In this document: in pieces, positions 45,301-56,780 of the stretch
Position numbering within the stretch: position 1 is the stretch's first letter
Layout of the letters: the number at the start of each line of letters is the position of its first letter
Assembly (NCBI GenBank): GCA_009602725.1
Contig: WELB01000010.1
Location: 1,085,520-1,149,519 of the forward strand
Origin: Spirogloea muscicola
Lineage: Eukaryota; Streptophyta; Zygnematophyceae; Spirogloeales; Spirogloeaceae
Reading direction: 5' to 3'
Length of the DNA stretch: 64,000 bases
Made by a program: the position numbers and the translations under genes
Notes under the pieces: generated by a model
Database searches by the model: none
Seen by the model: the letters and a program-made list of their open reading frames with translations, nothing else
Told to the model about the DNA's origin: nothing

Positions 45301-47869
45301 CCATTCACCTTGCCCTCTCGCAGGTGGCGCATGCAAATGGCCTGCAGTCGCACACCACAGCTCTTCTAGCATTCGTCCTCGCATCCCTGCAGGAAGCCTC
45401 GGAGGGTGAGGATTGCAATCCTTCTTGCTTGGCTACTCAACTACTCAGCAATCAGCTATTCGAACTCACAGTAATATTGTTTTCAGGTAGACCTTCTAGT
45501 ATCCAAGCAAATGAAAATATAATGGCAATGAGGTCAGGTACATACAATATATCATGATGTGTGCAAGAAATACCTCCCTGCTCCACGTTCATAATCATTT
45601 TTATTTGTGTACCCTTTCCAAGCACTTTATATGAGATACCAGTACCAAAGATGACATTTTCATTATGGACATCTTCGTAAGTTGTACCTCACATAAAGTT
45701 CTTGGCAAGGATACGATCACGATGATTATGAACATGGAGGCAGGGAGGTATGTCTTGCACACTTCATGTTGTTTTGTATGTACCCGACCTTGTTGCAGAT
45801 CTCTTTCTCTATTGCTCGGATACTAAAAAGGTCTACCTGACAAGTAACATGGTGGTTTCTCTGCCACCGTCTTTTGGAAGCTCTTGAATGCCTCCCTTGC
45901 AGTCATATGGCGTGGGCCTGCTGCTGCCGCTGAGCATAGAAGTGCATACTTCCTTGACGCACAGCTTCAGAGTTATGAGAACATATAGATGTATTTCAAA
46001 ATCCAAGCTTTCTGCTATCATGTGCTGTTCTGGTGCCCTCAGACTTGCAGCAGATGCTCATACTTGAGTTATTCAGTTTACAGTATGATCGTGGTGTACT
46101 TGCGCAGATTCAGGGATGGAGATGGGCTATAGCTCTTTCCTGAAGAAGCTCATGTCCTTCATCGTACTCGTCAGAGGTATGGCAGAGCCACTGTCTGAGT
46201 AACGCGCTCTGTCCAAGGCAACCCCTGTTTCATGTCAAATGTTTGCTTGTAGTTGTGCCCATCAGAGCTGCCAATTCTGCACCTCAAATACCAAGTCAAC
46301 TCAGTGAAAGGTTGCAGAGCATCTATATGCATGAACTGTAAAGTTGCAGTAATATCAATCAAAGCACATAATCCTATCAAAGCATTCTGCTAATCACTGG
46401 TCTCCTGGTGGAATTTCTCAGACACGCCTGACCTGGAGCCCCACCACTTTCCCAAGTCGCTGCTCGTGGCCATTCAGGCCTTTCCCTGGTACTGATAGCC
46501 GCTAGCTCCTCAACATGTTGCACATCCTTGCCACTTCACATCCCCTCCACATAGCAGTGGTTGAAATGCTCTTTCCTGTTCCACGAGATGTTACTAAGTC
46601 ATGAGTTGCCCATGAGCTTTCTTCCGCCTCCTCATGAAGTAGGAAATCGGTATGCACAGCACAAGGGAGACATGGATGGCAATCTGGAAGGTGCGCATTG
46701 TGACCATAATGAAGCTGGTCATATGCAGGGCTCCTGGTGGCCTTGGAAGCATCTCCGTGTTGTGCTCCTGCCTTGCGATGGTCGCGGCAAAGTACCGAGC
46801 GGCAGAAAGGAAGGACGCTGAGGTAAGTCAGATTTGCTGCAGCACTCATAGACAATGTACTTGAAGTCCCATGGATTTGCCAAGTTGCTCTTCTTTGCAT
46901 CATACATGCCATCCTCCTGGTCCTGTATTTAGTACGCTAGCGATGCTTCGGATGCAGTAGGCAAGGTCGAATTGTTTGGTCAACTCCTGCATACTTCTTG
47001 AGATACAAGTGTGCTCGCCTGCTGAGGCTCAGTACCATGCTGAATTTTTATGATCTGGTCTTTCTTATATCAATTTTATCAATAACCAGATTGTAAAAAT
47101 ACATTTACAACCAAAGGTGTCATATCTAGATTGTCTTTAGTTTATGACTTCGCCTGATTTCCTGCACATGTTCTCATCAGTACCTTGCTGGATTGGAGGA
47201 GCTTGCCACCTTGACAGTGGAGCAGCTCTTGGCGGGCCTCCAGGCAGCGCCGCCTGCGGTCAGTTCACGTTCCTTGTCATGACAGATTAGTCCTATGCGG
47301 CTGGCTGATTGACACTCATGTGAGGATCAGGTCCTCCGTCTCCTTAAGCTACCTTCAACGATAATCCCATGTCAACAACAGCCTTACGCTGTGGTCATTT
47401 GTGCAGCCGCTGCGGGCCCGCAAAGCACTTGAGACCTGCCACGCTCTGCTGGCTGCGCTTGAGGTGTGCCTGCCTCTAGCAAGTAGCCCCACAGGCTGCT
47501 CAACAAATTTCTGACGTTGGATGATACGCCGTTAACATATGAGGGGCCAGGCAGCGCGCACGAAGCTTAGCATCACCCGATTTGTGAAGCAGATCTTCGC
47601 TAGCATTCACAGCTGGTAGCCTTGCCAGCAACTCTTAGCCCTCGTGTCGGCTTGATGTCGCGAAGTCCTGTATCTAGGCTTAGCGTTAGCCTGTTGTTAC
47701 CCAGTGGCCTGTCTTTGTTGTGCAGGCCGAAGACGAGGTGCAGGAGGCATGCTCGGCCCTGCTCCGCGCCGCAGCCAAGTTGCTGCCAAGGACCGACTCG
47801 TACTTTGCCTACATTGAGGCTACTTGCCGCAAGTACTTTGCCAATTCCGCTGACGTGCGAGCCCCATAA
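39373..47869 (+). CDS. VPS35L: VPS35L-like retriever (commander) subunit, about 20 exons
   Basis: VPS35L is the large helical-repeat scaffold of the retriever complex, which recycles endosomal membrane proteins with VPS29, VPS26C and CCC. Recognised exons include 39373-39663 ([28 protein letters not shown]), about 40078-40252 ([25 protein letters not shown]), 40491-40656 ([20 protein letters not shown]), 40936-41032 ([19 protein letters not shown]), 41275-41447 ([19 protein letters not shown]), 41948-42114 ([19 protein letters not shown]), about 42540-42640, 43430-43573, 43838-43950, 44185-44321, 44555-44640, 44881-45057 ([20 protein letters not shown]), 45324-45410, 46090-46175, 47181-47258, 47407-47463 and 47726-47869 (TAA). 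The order and spacing follow the human protein, including WFFKIxSIRELxPR and FITIPSL-like blocks. The first exon and several short middle exons are uncertain. The gene runs convergently toward the bromodomain gene. Confidence 0.85.
45538..45783. repeat. Long inverted repeat in a VPS35L intron (hairpin of about 115-nt arms)
   Basis: The left arm 45538-45655 pairs with the reverse complement of 45665-45783 over essentially its whole length, at roughly 75-80% by eye. The best part is about 45565-45600 (TACCTCCCTGCTCCACGTTC) against about 45720-45752, with one mismatch and one extra base. It lies between VPS35L exons ending near 45410 and starting near 46090, so it would be transcribed with the host pre-mRNA. 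It could be a MITE-like fold-back or a small-RNA precursor. Confidence 0.75.
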
Positions 47870-48473
47870 TCCCACTCTCTTCCACTAGTCTATTTAGTTG
47901 TAGTGCCTAACATCTAGCACAGCAGTGGGGTTTCACGGCGATCCACTAGCCTGCCATGGCTAATCTAGTTCCTCATACTAGAGATGGAGGTTAGCATCGC
48001 AGCCCAGCGATGCCCTCCAGAGCACTTTCACAGCACCATGGACAGCAGTGGTAGACAGGAAGAGCGATACATGCAGAGCAGGCACCAACAAGGATGTCAT
48101 GAGGGACTCTCAATACTGAGCTGTACAGTAGGTATAGACATTTAATACCATGGCCTCTCCTGGCCTTTTGAGGCACACAGCAAGGCCTTTGAGGAATCTC
48201 ATGTCGTCTGACCTAGGGAGTGACATGCAGATGTCAAGCTGAGCAGCACGAGCATATCAGCCAGCAAGCGCGAGACTGGCAAGCTGTAAGACTCTCAAGG
48301 GCTGTTCCGCCTTTTGCATCGGTGCCATGTCCAAGGCCTGAAAGGAAGAAAAGCGCTCTGTCATGCCATATCATGGACAACTGAAGCATAATGGACAATG
48401 ACTACCACCTACGCAAGCATGACTGTCATGCCACATTGTGGACTACTGAAGCATAATGGACAATGATTACCAC
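47870..48473. other. Convergent intergenic region VPS35L / bromodomain gene
   Basis: Apart from the 65-bp tandem duplication that begins at 48358 nothing was recognised; it should hold both 3' UTRs. Confidence 0.5.
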
Positions 48474-48487
48474 CTATGCAAGCATGA
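48358..48487. repeat. 65-bp tandem duplication
   Basis: Unit 1 (48358-48422) and unit 2 (48423-48487) share TGAAGCATAATGGACAATGA and CAAGCATGACTG, with a handful of substitutions. The presumed stop of the minus-strand bromodomain gene (48474) falls in unit 2. Confidence 0.85.
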
Positions 48488-51225
48488 CTGATCGTGCAAT
48501 ACTAGCTGCATTTTCATAGTAGCTAAGCACTACGTAAGGGTGCCCGGCCCTCAATCTGCGCACCTTGCTGAGGGCATCAAGGAGAATGGGGCCCTGGCCC
48601 CCATTCTTGAGCGGCTCACAAGATGATCCTCCCAGGTTGTAGGTGACTCGCTGAAACAGTCTCCCCATGCTACTCTTGCCACCCACCCTCAATGCCCCTG
48701 CTTGGTCAGGCCTGCCACCGCTTCTCGCTTGAGCCATGCCTCCTTCTCCACAGCAACCTCCGGAGTGTTTTGCCTCTATCTCTGCTCTGTCTGCTGGCTC
48801 TTGTTCTTGACTTGGGCAGCCTGGAGTGGGGCTTTCTGCAATCGAAGGCACAGTTGATGGGGCTGCCAGCAGAGATGTGGTCTGTACAAATATGGCCTTT
48901 AAGATTTCTCCGCTACTTCCTCCTACTTCCCTCATGGAGTGGCTGTACATGACATTGGTCCTGGCACAAGATGTCCTATCAAAGTCACAGCAGTCAGTAC
49001 TACTACCTGCTTTACATACTTTTTCTGTCAGATCGCCAACTGGGCCAGGAAGTGGCTGGCACACAGTGTGAACCCTCACTCTTGCGCATCCTGCCTGCGG
49101 ACTATGTATCCTACATGTGTCTGCGGGAGTTGAAGGATGACTTCTTCTGCTATGGTCTGTACAAGCCCCTTCTGATTCTGCAGCTTGGGCCTTGCTAATA
49201 CTTGCAAATCCATGTGAAGGTGAATAAGCTGAATGCCTGCAAAAATGTCCCTGCTTCAGTGACATGCACCGTCGCCTCGAATTGCTCCGAGATCGAGGTC
49301 TCCCAGTTGCAAGAATCAAGCCATCCGCAACAGGAAGATATACTGCCTTCAAAATCTGGGCTCGGGTGACTGGAGTGTGCAGGCTTATGGTCTTGGACTT
49401 CTCCTCCTCATATTTGCATACGTCAGTCAGTGCCTTCAGAGGCTGGCAGTCTCCAGCATCGGCAACTTCCGCTTTATCTACACCCACGACTGAAGAACCT
49501 GGGACCACCACAGGCTCCACGGCAGCAATTTGATACAATACGACATCCTCTTCAAAGATTGACCACAACTCCAGTGCTGTCCTCTGCATACGAGCTCAGA
49601 AGTATCAGTGTGTGTCAGTGTGTGTCTGAGCTACATATGAAGATGTCCTAGTGGAAATTGGAAATGGCCAGTCAAACATATAAGCTCATCAGCTGACAGT
49701 AGGGAGCAAACAGATTCTTCACATTCAATGACAGAAATCAATGATCACTTTGGGTAGTGCTTGGCAGTACTGTATGTTCATACTTGGAGGTCACTGTCTG
49801 CTCTGGCGCACAGTGCTGCATTGCGGAACACTGAGCGGACATCGTCTGCGAAGATCACAGGATGTGTATACTCTCCACAGCTCAGACGTGCCTGGGCAGT
49901 AAAGTTGAATGTCAGCACTTGTTGACATTGACTATTCACTCTTACTGATGAAATAACAGGTCATATGAAGTACAACTTAAAATGCTCTTTGACTGCACAG
50001 ACTGAATTGTGTATATTAAGTTGCATGCTTACCTGTATGCTGCTCAGATCCGAAGGCGTCTTGACCAGTTTCCTGTAGCTGTCAACAGCATCAGGAGGCC
50101 ACTCGCACTTGGAAACAGGGTGGTTGAATTGCTTGCCCAGTCTGAACAGATAGATAGACCAAGACTTCCAAAGAAATAAATGCACAAAAGACACAGTCAT
50201 GTACTGCACATCCAGAGGAAGGTGCTGCCAAACGATATCCAGGCTTCTATCTATTCTCGGCGTAATGAGGTGAAAAGGTAACACGCCAACAAAAGCAGAC
50301 TGGAATTGCATCAAGTGACAAACATACTTGTGACGGTCAGAATAAGAGATACATCAGTAACAAAATAGGCCTGGCAGAGGTGTGTACCGGTGGTTTCGCA
50401 GCCGAAGAAGTACAATGGTGCATGCAGACATGTCCTTTGGTGAAGCAGTCCCCAATCGCTGGCCACCTCTGGTGTTGCGCGTTCTTCTCACGTTAGTCAT
50501 CAGAGCAAGATCCTGGATATAATCACATGAGAGCCTTCTTCTCAGATATGTCATCAAAGCAAGCTCCTGAAAAGTCTCACATTTGAAAGTAGTGAACAGC
50601 TCCTTCATTACTTGCATTGCACGATAGTTATTTTGCACTTCACAACCCCTGTACAAGATGGACATAAATGTCTTCTTAGCCTGCCCTGCCCCACATGCTT
50701 TTTGTTGAGTAGCACCATTCGCTCGGGCAATCAATGTATTGCTACAAATTCTCTTACCTGTTCAATCTCGTGAGGATGAAGGGGCACTACGAAGAATGGG
50801 CGTTTATATGGGAGCCTACGGCCTGCAATGTAATGCACTGAACTTGGCAAAGAAGCCGCTGGTATGGTACTCTTCACTTCAGCAGCTGCTGCATTTCGAC
50901 GCTTCCTGGGAGAGTAGCAGCAAAAGCCAGCAATTAGAGCCTGGACAAGTGGACTCCCTGAATAATTTGGCGTAGACTTAGAGCTCTTCGAAGTACTTCC
51001 ATCTATCCCGAAGCACAAGAGACGCTTCATATCGTGTGTCTTCTTCACCGCTTGTCTAATTGCTGATACAAAGAGATGTAGACCGTCATTAGTAGGGTAC
51101 AGTGTTCTTTTCATTGCCTTCATCCTCAAGAGGAGTAACAAGCAAACAGTCACATCAATGACCTTGCCATTGAGATTTACAGAGAAATTGTTTTGCTTCC
51201 AGACCCCATGCAGACAGTCATCCAT
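48474..51225 (-). CDS. Bromodomain protein (exon limits partly resolved)
   Basis: The bromodomain binds acetyl-lysine on histones and is assembled from exons ending at 50033 and spanning 49891 to about 49810. It carries KCEWPPDAVDSYRKLV, KTPSDLSSIQ (end of exon), ARLSCGEYTHPV and FADDVRSVFRNAAL. The following exon (from about 49587) continues with RTALELWSIFEEDVVLYQ, as expected for the last bromodomain helix. Upstream minus frames (51225-50745: NFSVNLNGKVIDVTV, CYSPRKRRNAAAAEV, FFVVPLHPHEIEQ; 50730-50380) may be N-terminal exons. One contains an in-frame 18-residue duplication. The C-terminal frame to 48474 has no recognised domain and probably hides introns. A GTE/BET-type or other chromatin reader is plausible. 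The conserved Asn expected after the FRNA region lies at the exon junction and cannot be confirmed. Confidence 0.6.
50482..50589. repeat. 54-bp direct duplication (18 codons) in a probable exon
   Basis: Units 50482-50535 and 50536-50589 both start TTCTTCTCA and share TCATC, AGCAAG and CTCCTG blocks. On the minus strand the repeated peptide is ELALMTYLRRR followed by DLALMTNVRRT, in frame with a period of 18. Confidence 0.75.
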
Positions 51226-52340
51226 TATAGAACATCATTGACCTTGTAAAGTTCTGAACGATCTCAAAACAGGTTAGCACCATTGGTCAGGGCTTACCTC
51301 GTGGAGCTAAGCTGCCCATGTCTTGACTGGGGGACTCGCATCCTTGACATCTAGATGCAAGTCCTGTGTCAACTGAGAATCATTTCCTGCTGACGATGAA
51401 GTGGCATGAGCATCTCTGCCACATTCGGCAACTGATCCATGTCAGAGGCAATTTTTGTATTTGTACTGTCAAATCTTATCTTGAATGTCGTCATGGCTGC
51501 CAAGCTTGCCTTGACCAGCGCACAACTGGAAGCACCAGACAAACACACCATGCAAAAGTTTCCAGGAAGAAGTGCACCTGATATATCTATTAATAGATAC
51601 CAAGGAATGTTGCCTGTGGCAACCAATACAGTGAAACCTAACAACCGTCACCAACATTCTAAATGATGGGAGGATTGACCAGACAGATTACTCACCACAG
51701 CACTAGTCCAATTACTCAAATCACAGTGCTTCTCCGAGTAACAATATGTACAGGCCAAACATCATCCTCGGAATCATGCAGGTCACATGACCTGCCTCTG
51801 CCACCTCCACGGCCAGATTCACAACGTGCACGCCGACCAGAGCTGACAGCAGAAGGTAGCAAGCGCCACTGCTGGCCCAGTCCTGTAACTGGTCGTCTCT
51901 TCCCTTCGTTTCAAGTGAAAGGCGACCAGCCCCGCGACAGGCGAAATGTGCCTTTTGATGGCGACGAGCTGACTGGCCAAATGGTGCACCAGAATGTCAC
52001 TCTCTCAGCGTTGACGAGGCTCCTGCAAGGACGCCTACAAATCCATCGAGCGAAATTGTGGACGCGGTCCCAGAGGCCGCTATCGGAGCCCGCAAGCACG
52101 GCCCTCGACCGGGCGAGAAGTTATTGGCGCACTCCCATCACAGAGCCCGCCAAAGGCCTCAGAGGCGCCTTGCTTCCGGGCTGGGCACACCGGCCGCTAC
52201 AGCAAGCCGTCTGCGCCGCCCGCTCGCCCTGCCGGCGCCGCCGCAACCGTCGCGCCGGCGCTGTGGAGCCTCTTGCTCCAGCTTAGTCTGGCTATTCAAG
52301 TTCTGGGAAAGAAGGGTTACGGAGGGAAAGGGGAGGGGGC
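51226..52340. other. Unassigned region with a long composition-driven frame
   Basis: A plus-strand frame at 51663-52286 (207 codons, basic, no domain) starts in AT-rich DNA and ends in GC-rich DNA; it could be an exon but nothing supports it. Promoter sequence of the minus-strand bromodomain gene should lie just above 51225. Confidence 0.35.
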
Positions 52341-52620
52341 TTTTGGGCACTTTGCTGTCATTGGGCTGGCCTCTCACAGACCCTGTCCATTCTTTCCGGG
52401 CTGGCCTCTCCCGTTCTTTCCGGGCTCGAATTGCTGTCATTGCTCGAATTGGCCTCCCTTTCATTTTCATGCGTACCCCGCGCCTTCTTCCCAGCCTTTC
52501 AGTGGTCACTTCCCACAGAAACAGCTCTTCAAATGGAAGGCAATGGCTGTATCTTGCTTTCGAGAGAGAAGCAGCTGATTTTAAACGGGGGCGAGGGCTG
52601 TGATAAGCTCTTCAAACCTG
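52341..52620 (+). repeat. LINE 3'-tail fragments
   Basis: The block TTGGGCTGGCCTCTCACAGA near 52358, a tandem GGGCTGGCCTCTCCCGTTC-like piece, and TTTCATGCGTACCCCGCGCC repeat blocks seen near 54090. They are diverged copies of the tail module. The 52620-53145 stretch that follows holds no recognised gene. Confidence 0.5.
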
Positions 52621-53145
52621 GTATACAGAGTTATAGAAAGCAGAGGGGGACCATGGGAGTCGAAATAAGTGCTGCGATTGTGAGAAATTACTCTTTCATA
52701 TGAGAGCAAAAGCGGCCCGCAATGCGCACGCCTTTCAACATGCGCGATGTGCAGTCGAAAGGCAGGACACTTGTCAAGAAAAGGTTTCGTGTATTTGTCA
52801 GGAGGCGGGAGACTGGGTCCTTGACTGTCCCTACTCAATTTTCCGTGGGTCAATTGTCAGGCAGGGTGCCAGAGTCGCCTCGCTTAAGCTAGGGACGAGG
52901 GCTCCGATGTCATGATTTAGTTGCGCGGGCTGGGCGGGTGGGGGAACGGGGGAAGAAGTGACAGGTGTGTAGGGGCGCGGAAGCAGCGGGTGGAAGTGCT
53001 CGAATGGTGGAGGCCGCCGTTGCGCGGATGTCGGGGGGCCCAAGCAGCCGGCGCGGCTGCTCGGCCCATGCGCCCAGGCGATTCTCCCGCCCGCATCGCT
53101 CGGCGCCGCGGGGACGGCTGCGGTGGAGTCGAGAAGCCCAATGGA

Positions 53146-53400
53146 GTGGAGCAGCCCCTATCCTCGATGGGCGAGCCCTTTTACCGGCAGCTAGTCTGTC
53201 GGATGTGAGGCTCCTCACTCGTAACTACTAAGTGGTCCATCCTCCCCCGTTCTGCCATAGCCTCTTCAGGCCCCGCAGTCGCTGCTTAGCTCGTAGTTTG
53301 GCCCCTTCGAACCTTGTCAATTCTTTTCGGGCTGGCTTCTCACAGCCCTTGCCCTCATTGGCAGAGCCACTTCTTCCAATGGAGTGGAGCAGCATGGGCC
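53146..53400 (+). repeat. Well-preserved LINE 3'-tail module
   Basis: It runs from CCTATCCTCGATGGGCGAGC through CTAGTCTGTCGGATGTGAGG to the hairpin GGGCTG (53329-53334) / CAGCCC (53343-53348) and ends at GCAGAGCCACTTCTTC. It matches the copies at 11398-11590 (minus), 53757-53975 (minus) and 57219-57412 (plus). Confidence 0.75.
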
Positions 53401-53754
53401 GTGGGCGGGTGCGCCCCCTCGCCCGGCAACTCCCCCACCCCCCCCGGCGGGCTCCCCATCCCGGCGCGCGCCGAGACCCCCACTGCCGTGCCGACGGGTG
53501 GCTGCTTGGCACCTGGAGCGGGAAAAGGGCAATCTGTAATGTCGTCCGCCTATTGGAGATGGGATCAACGCACGCTGGGGAACGCCAAAGCGACGGCGGT
53601 CCCTCCCGCCCAACCGACCGACCGACTGTCGTTGCAGAGTGCCGTGACAGGACGAGGCATGTCTGTCCCGCTGGCGCCGCTGGCGCTGAGGCCGCCGGCT
53701 CACTCGCGCCGCCTCCCAGCTCTCGCACGTTCCTTAAGAGACACCTTAGCATAG
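53401..53754. other. Spacer between two oppositely oriented tails
   Basis: About 350 bp of GC-rich, C-run-containing DNA lie between a plus and a minus tail copy. Open frames on both strands (for example 53228-53782 minus) run through the repeats and are not accepted. Confidence 0.4.
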
Positions 53755-54600
53755 AAAGAAGGGGCACTCCCAATGGGGGCAAGGGCTGTGAAAGGCCAGC
53801 CCGAAAAGTATTGACAAAGGTTCGAAGGGGGCCAAACTATGGAGGGGCCTAAAAAGCGCTAAGCAGCTACGAAAGGAGAGGCTATGTCAGAACGGGGGAG
53901 GATGGACCACTCAGTAATTACGAGTGAGGAGCGTCGGATTTGGAGCCTCAAATCCGACAGACTAGCTGCCGGGAAATCATCCCCCGATAAGCACAGGGCA
54001 CCCCCATTAGCATAGGGCTCCGCTTTATGTAGCCTTGTTTTCTTTTCACTAGATTCTGCCTGAACAATGTGTTGGCTTGGATTGGCCTCCCTTTCATTTC
54101 ATGCGCTCCGCGCGCCTTCTCTCTTCTTCGAACTTTGTTCATTCTTCTTTCTGGGCTGGCCTCTCACAGAGCCACTCCTCACAGCCACCGCCCTCTCCCG
54201 GAAGCGTCCTCCTTTTTGGGCTGGCCTCTCACAGCCATCGCCTGATGAGCTGGAAGAGCATTCTTTCTGGTTATTCTCTTGTGGGTCAGCCGATACCGCC
54301 ACCTCATTCTTGGTGAAACTTCAGCACGTGTGACTTCAGCCCGCCAGATTTCGACCCTTCGAACCCGTGGTTTTGACCCGTGGTTATTGAGCGGGTCCAT
54401 CTGCTGTAGGTTATGTAGGTCTATAGATGTGCTTGCCTTTGTACTTGGCCATTTGGCCTTCGTTTGTTTCAACTACACGAACTTTCTTCGGACCTTGTCC
54501 ATGTCAATCAAGCAGGCTTTTCAAAGCCCTCGCTCCCTTACAGTGAGCTCACTTCACTCAAACTGTACCGGAGTCAAGAAAGACAAGAGCAAGTAATGTC
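53755..54600. repeat. Tail modules, minus copy followed by plus copies
   Basis: 53757-53985 is a minus copy of the well-preserved tail. 54050-54240 holds two plus tails (GGGCTGGCCTCTCACAGAGC, GGGCTGGCCTCTCACAGCCA). 54370-54560 holds the second tail type with hairpin GGCC-ATTT-GGCC (54447-54458), followed by a GGCTTTTCAAAGCC hairpin. Confidence 0.65.
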
Positions 54601-54839
54601 ACCCTCCACCTCCTGCTTGCGCTGCTGGCTCTCAAGCTAGCTCTTATTCATTCTTCTCTTCCCAGTCTCTAGCCATTCATCAGCATGCTGGGCGCGCACT
54701 AAGCCAGGCCACTGGCTCTGCGGGGTGGTGCTCCGGCGCCCCATTTAAGGCAGGCAATTGTATGTGCTCATTGGTGGGTACACCACTTTTGGCTCGTGAA
54801 GACTTCGAGTGTACCGTAAAGGAATGGAGTGTGTATTAA
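54601..54839. other. Short intergenic spacer
   Basis: No feature was recognised between the repeat block and the 3' end of the LINE at 54840. Confidence 0.5.
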
Positions 54840-56780
54840 GTGATGGAGGGCCTGAGAGGCCAAGTACGAAGGCAAGCACATTTGAAGATGAGATGTACAT
54901 GACCTGCTGCGTAGCTGACCCGTTCAGTAACCCAAGTCAGTACATAGAGGCGGCTAATTGATGCCCGAATACCGGACGGCACATGACAAGCTCTTGTGCC
55001 ATCAATCACGGCTCGACCGGCTTTCCCCCTGCATACCATCTCGCACGAGATCGTGGGAAGCGGTCCGCTCGCTCCCGTGCGCACAACGGAGCATATGCGC
55101 AGCCAGCTCCGCAGGGTCAGCGTGACGGGCACCGCGCTCGCACTGAGTGACGCCCACGAGGCGGGGAGGGAGGAGGCCCAAGAGCCGGTGAACCGCCGTC
55201 CTGTAGACCTCATCGGGCATGGTGAGCGCCGCGTGGAGTGGGAGCGCTGATAATCACGCCGCCGCCCCTGGGGAAGAGGCTGAGAGGAGCCGGGCGCGGC
55301 CGCGAAGGTCAGACGGGAGGAGAAGCTCCACTACCTGGTCAGAGGCCGCTTCTTCAACCAGCGCCGTGAAGCGGGCCTGGGCACGCAGGTCAGGGGTGTG
55401 GGCGAGGTGGGTGAAAGGGACGATATGCTCCGACATGTTGGGGTGGACCGCCAGGAGCCCGTCGCGGGTAGAGCAGAGGGCAACCTGGAAAGGCAGCTGG
55501 CCGATCTCCACTTCAGCTGCCGCCCGCTCCAGGGCGCGCTGGCCGTGGGCAATAAATCTCTGGCACATAGGGGCTGCAACAAGTGCCCAGCTGCCCATGT
55601 AGGCCGCCTCACAGGCGCCGGCAACTGAGCGGCATCCCAAGCCGCCGCTGCTGGTCGGCAGGCTAGCCTGCAGCAGCGCAGCTGGTGAGGAGAGGAACAC
55701 GGGGTGCTGCACGAGAGTGGCCGCCGACGCGAGGATGCCGGAGTCGAATGCCGCATACGCTGCCTTCACCGCCAATGAGGGGGGGTTGGTGCGGGCCAGA
55801 TAGTGTATCCGCTGCGTGATGCATCTTGTGAGCATAGCGGTCGCCAGCTGCATGTCCTGCAGCGTGTGAAGACGGTCCGCCGGCCGGGGTGTTCCTGCAG
55901 CCGCGCCTGCAGCTGCTCTGTCTCAAAGGCAGGTGCACCGATGGGGGCGCCGAGGAGGGTGAGGCCCCCAGCTGGTGACTGGCAGCCCGAGGGCAGGCGC
56001 AGGTGGGCTGGCAGGCCCTGGGGGGACCAGGCACTGCACTTAGCTTCACGGATGCCCAGGCCGATCGCACCCAGCTGCACTTTGAGGGTAGCGAAGGCTG
56101 CCACGACGTCGTCTGGCGGCCCCACCAACGTGGTATCATCAGCGTACGTGGGGACGAGGACGCCTCGGTGAGCCGCGACCGTTGCCAGCAGCGCACGGTT
56201 GTAAGCCAGCGCGTAGTAGAGCCCCGCCAGCGGATCCCCTTGGCGCGCGCCTGTGGAGGAATGGAGGACCTCCACCCCACCGTGCCCTGTCCGCCACAGC
56301 AAGTCGCTAGGCTGACCGTAGCCCAGCCTGAAGAAGGGTAGGAGGCTGGGGAAGGCCGCCCGCAGCTCCTCTGTGATGACATCCCGGTCTGCGCTGTTGA
56401 ATGCATTCCGGACATCTACCGCCAAGGCCATCCGTCCGGGGTTCAGGTCCAGGGCGGCCCGTACGCCGTGCACGACCACCCATGTCCCCCGCACCACCCA
56501 TGTCCCCCGCACGAGGCTGTGCAAGCTGCCTAGGTGCCGTATCCTCCCTCGCCACCGCCGTAGCCGCCGCGGCGCACGGCGTGGCATGAGGGACCTTGCC
56601 AGCTGGGGGCCGCGCTGCGGACGGCACTCTGCGCGGCGAGCTCTGAGGAGCGCACCGCGCAGGAGCGCGCCGTGCCTTCGCAGGCGGCGGCATGCGCGCC
56701 CGGCGGCACTCAGGCGCTCGAGCGCCCCCGGGGGGCGGCGGCGCCGGCGGCGAGCTAGGCAGCCGTTGGAGGGGTTGGGG
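54840..56780 (-). mobile_element. Non-LTR retrotransposon (LINE), internally deleted copy
   Basis: Minus-strand reverse-transcriptase domain: VHGVRAALDLNPGRMALAVD, DVRNAFNSADRDV, ARQGDPLAGLYYALAYNRALL and the YADDT catalytic box (about 56585-55950). After a frame change come SSGGLGCRSVAGACEAAYMG, a cysteine/histidine end with MLRCAHGSERTASHDLVRD, and a 3' UTR of the second tail type down to about 54840. Upstream, about 56515-56780 matches (inverted) 60655-60965 of the other LINE copy, that is, its 5' region. Between the two, the zinc-finger and N-terminal coding part (about 1.7 kb in the other copy) is missing. The join is marked by an 18-bp direct repeat (56475-56492, 56493-56510). Frame breaks and the deletion make it inactive. 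Confidence 0.8.

Noticed and set aside
51663-52286. 207-codon plus-strand frame
   Set aside because: No domain, sharp composition change inside it and no splice partners; kept only as an unassigned region.
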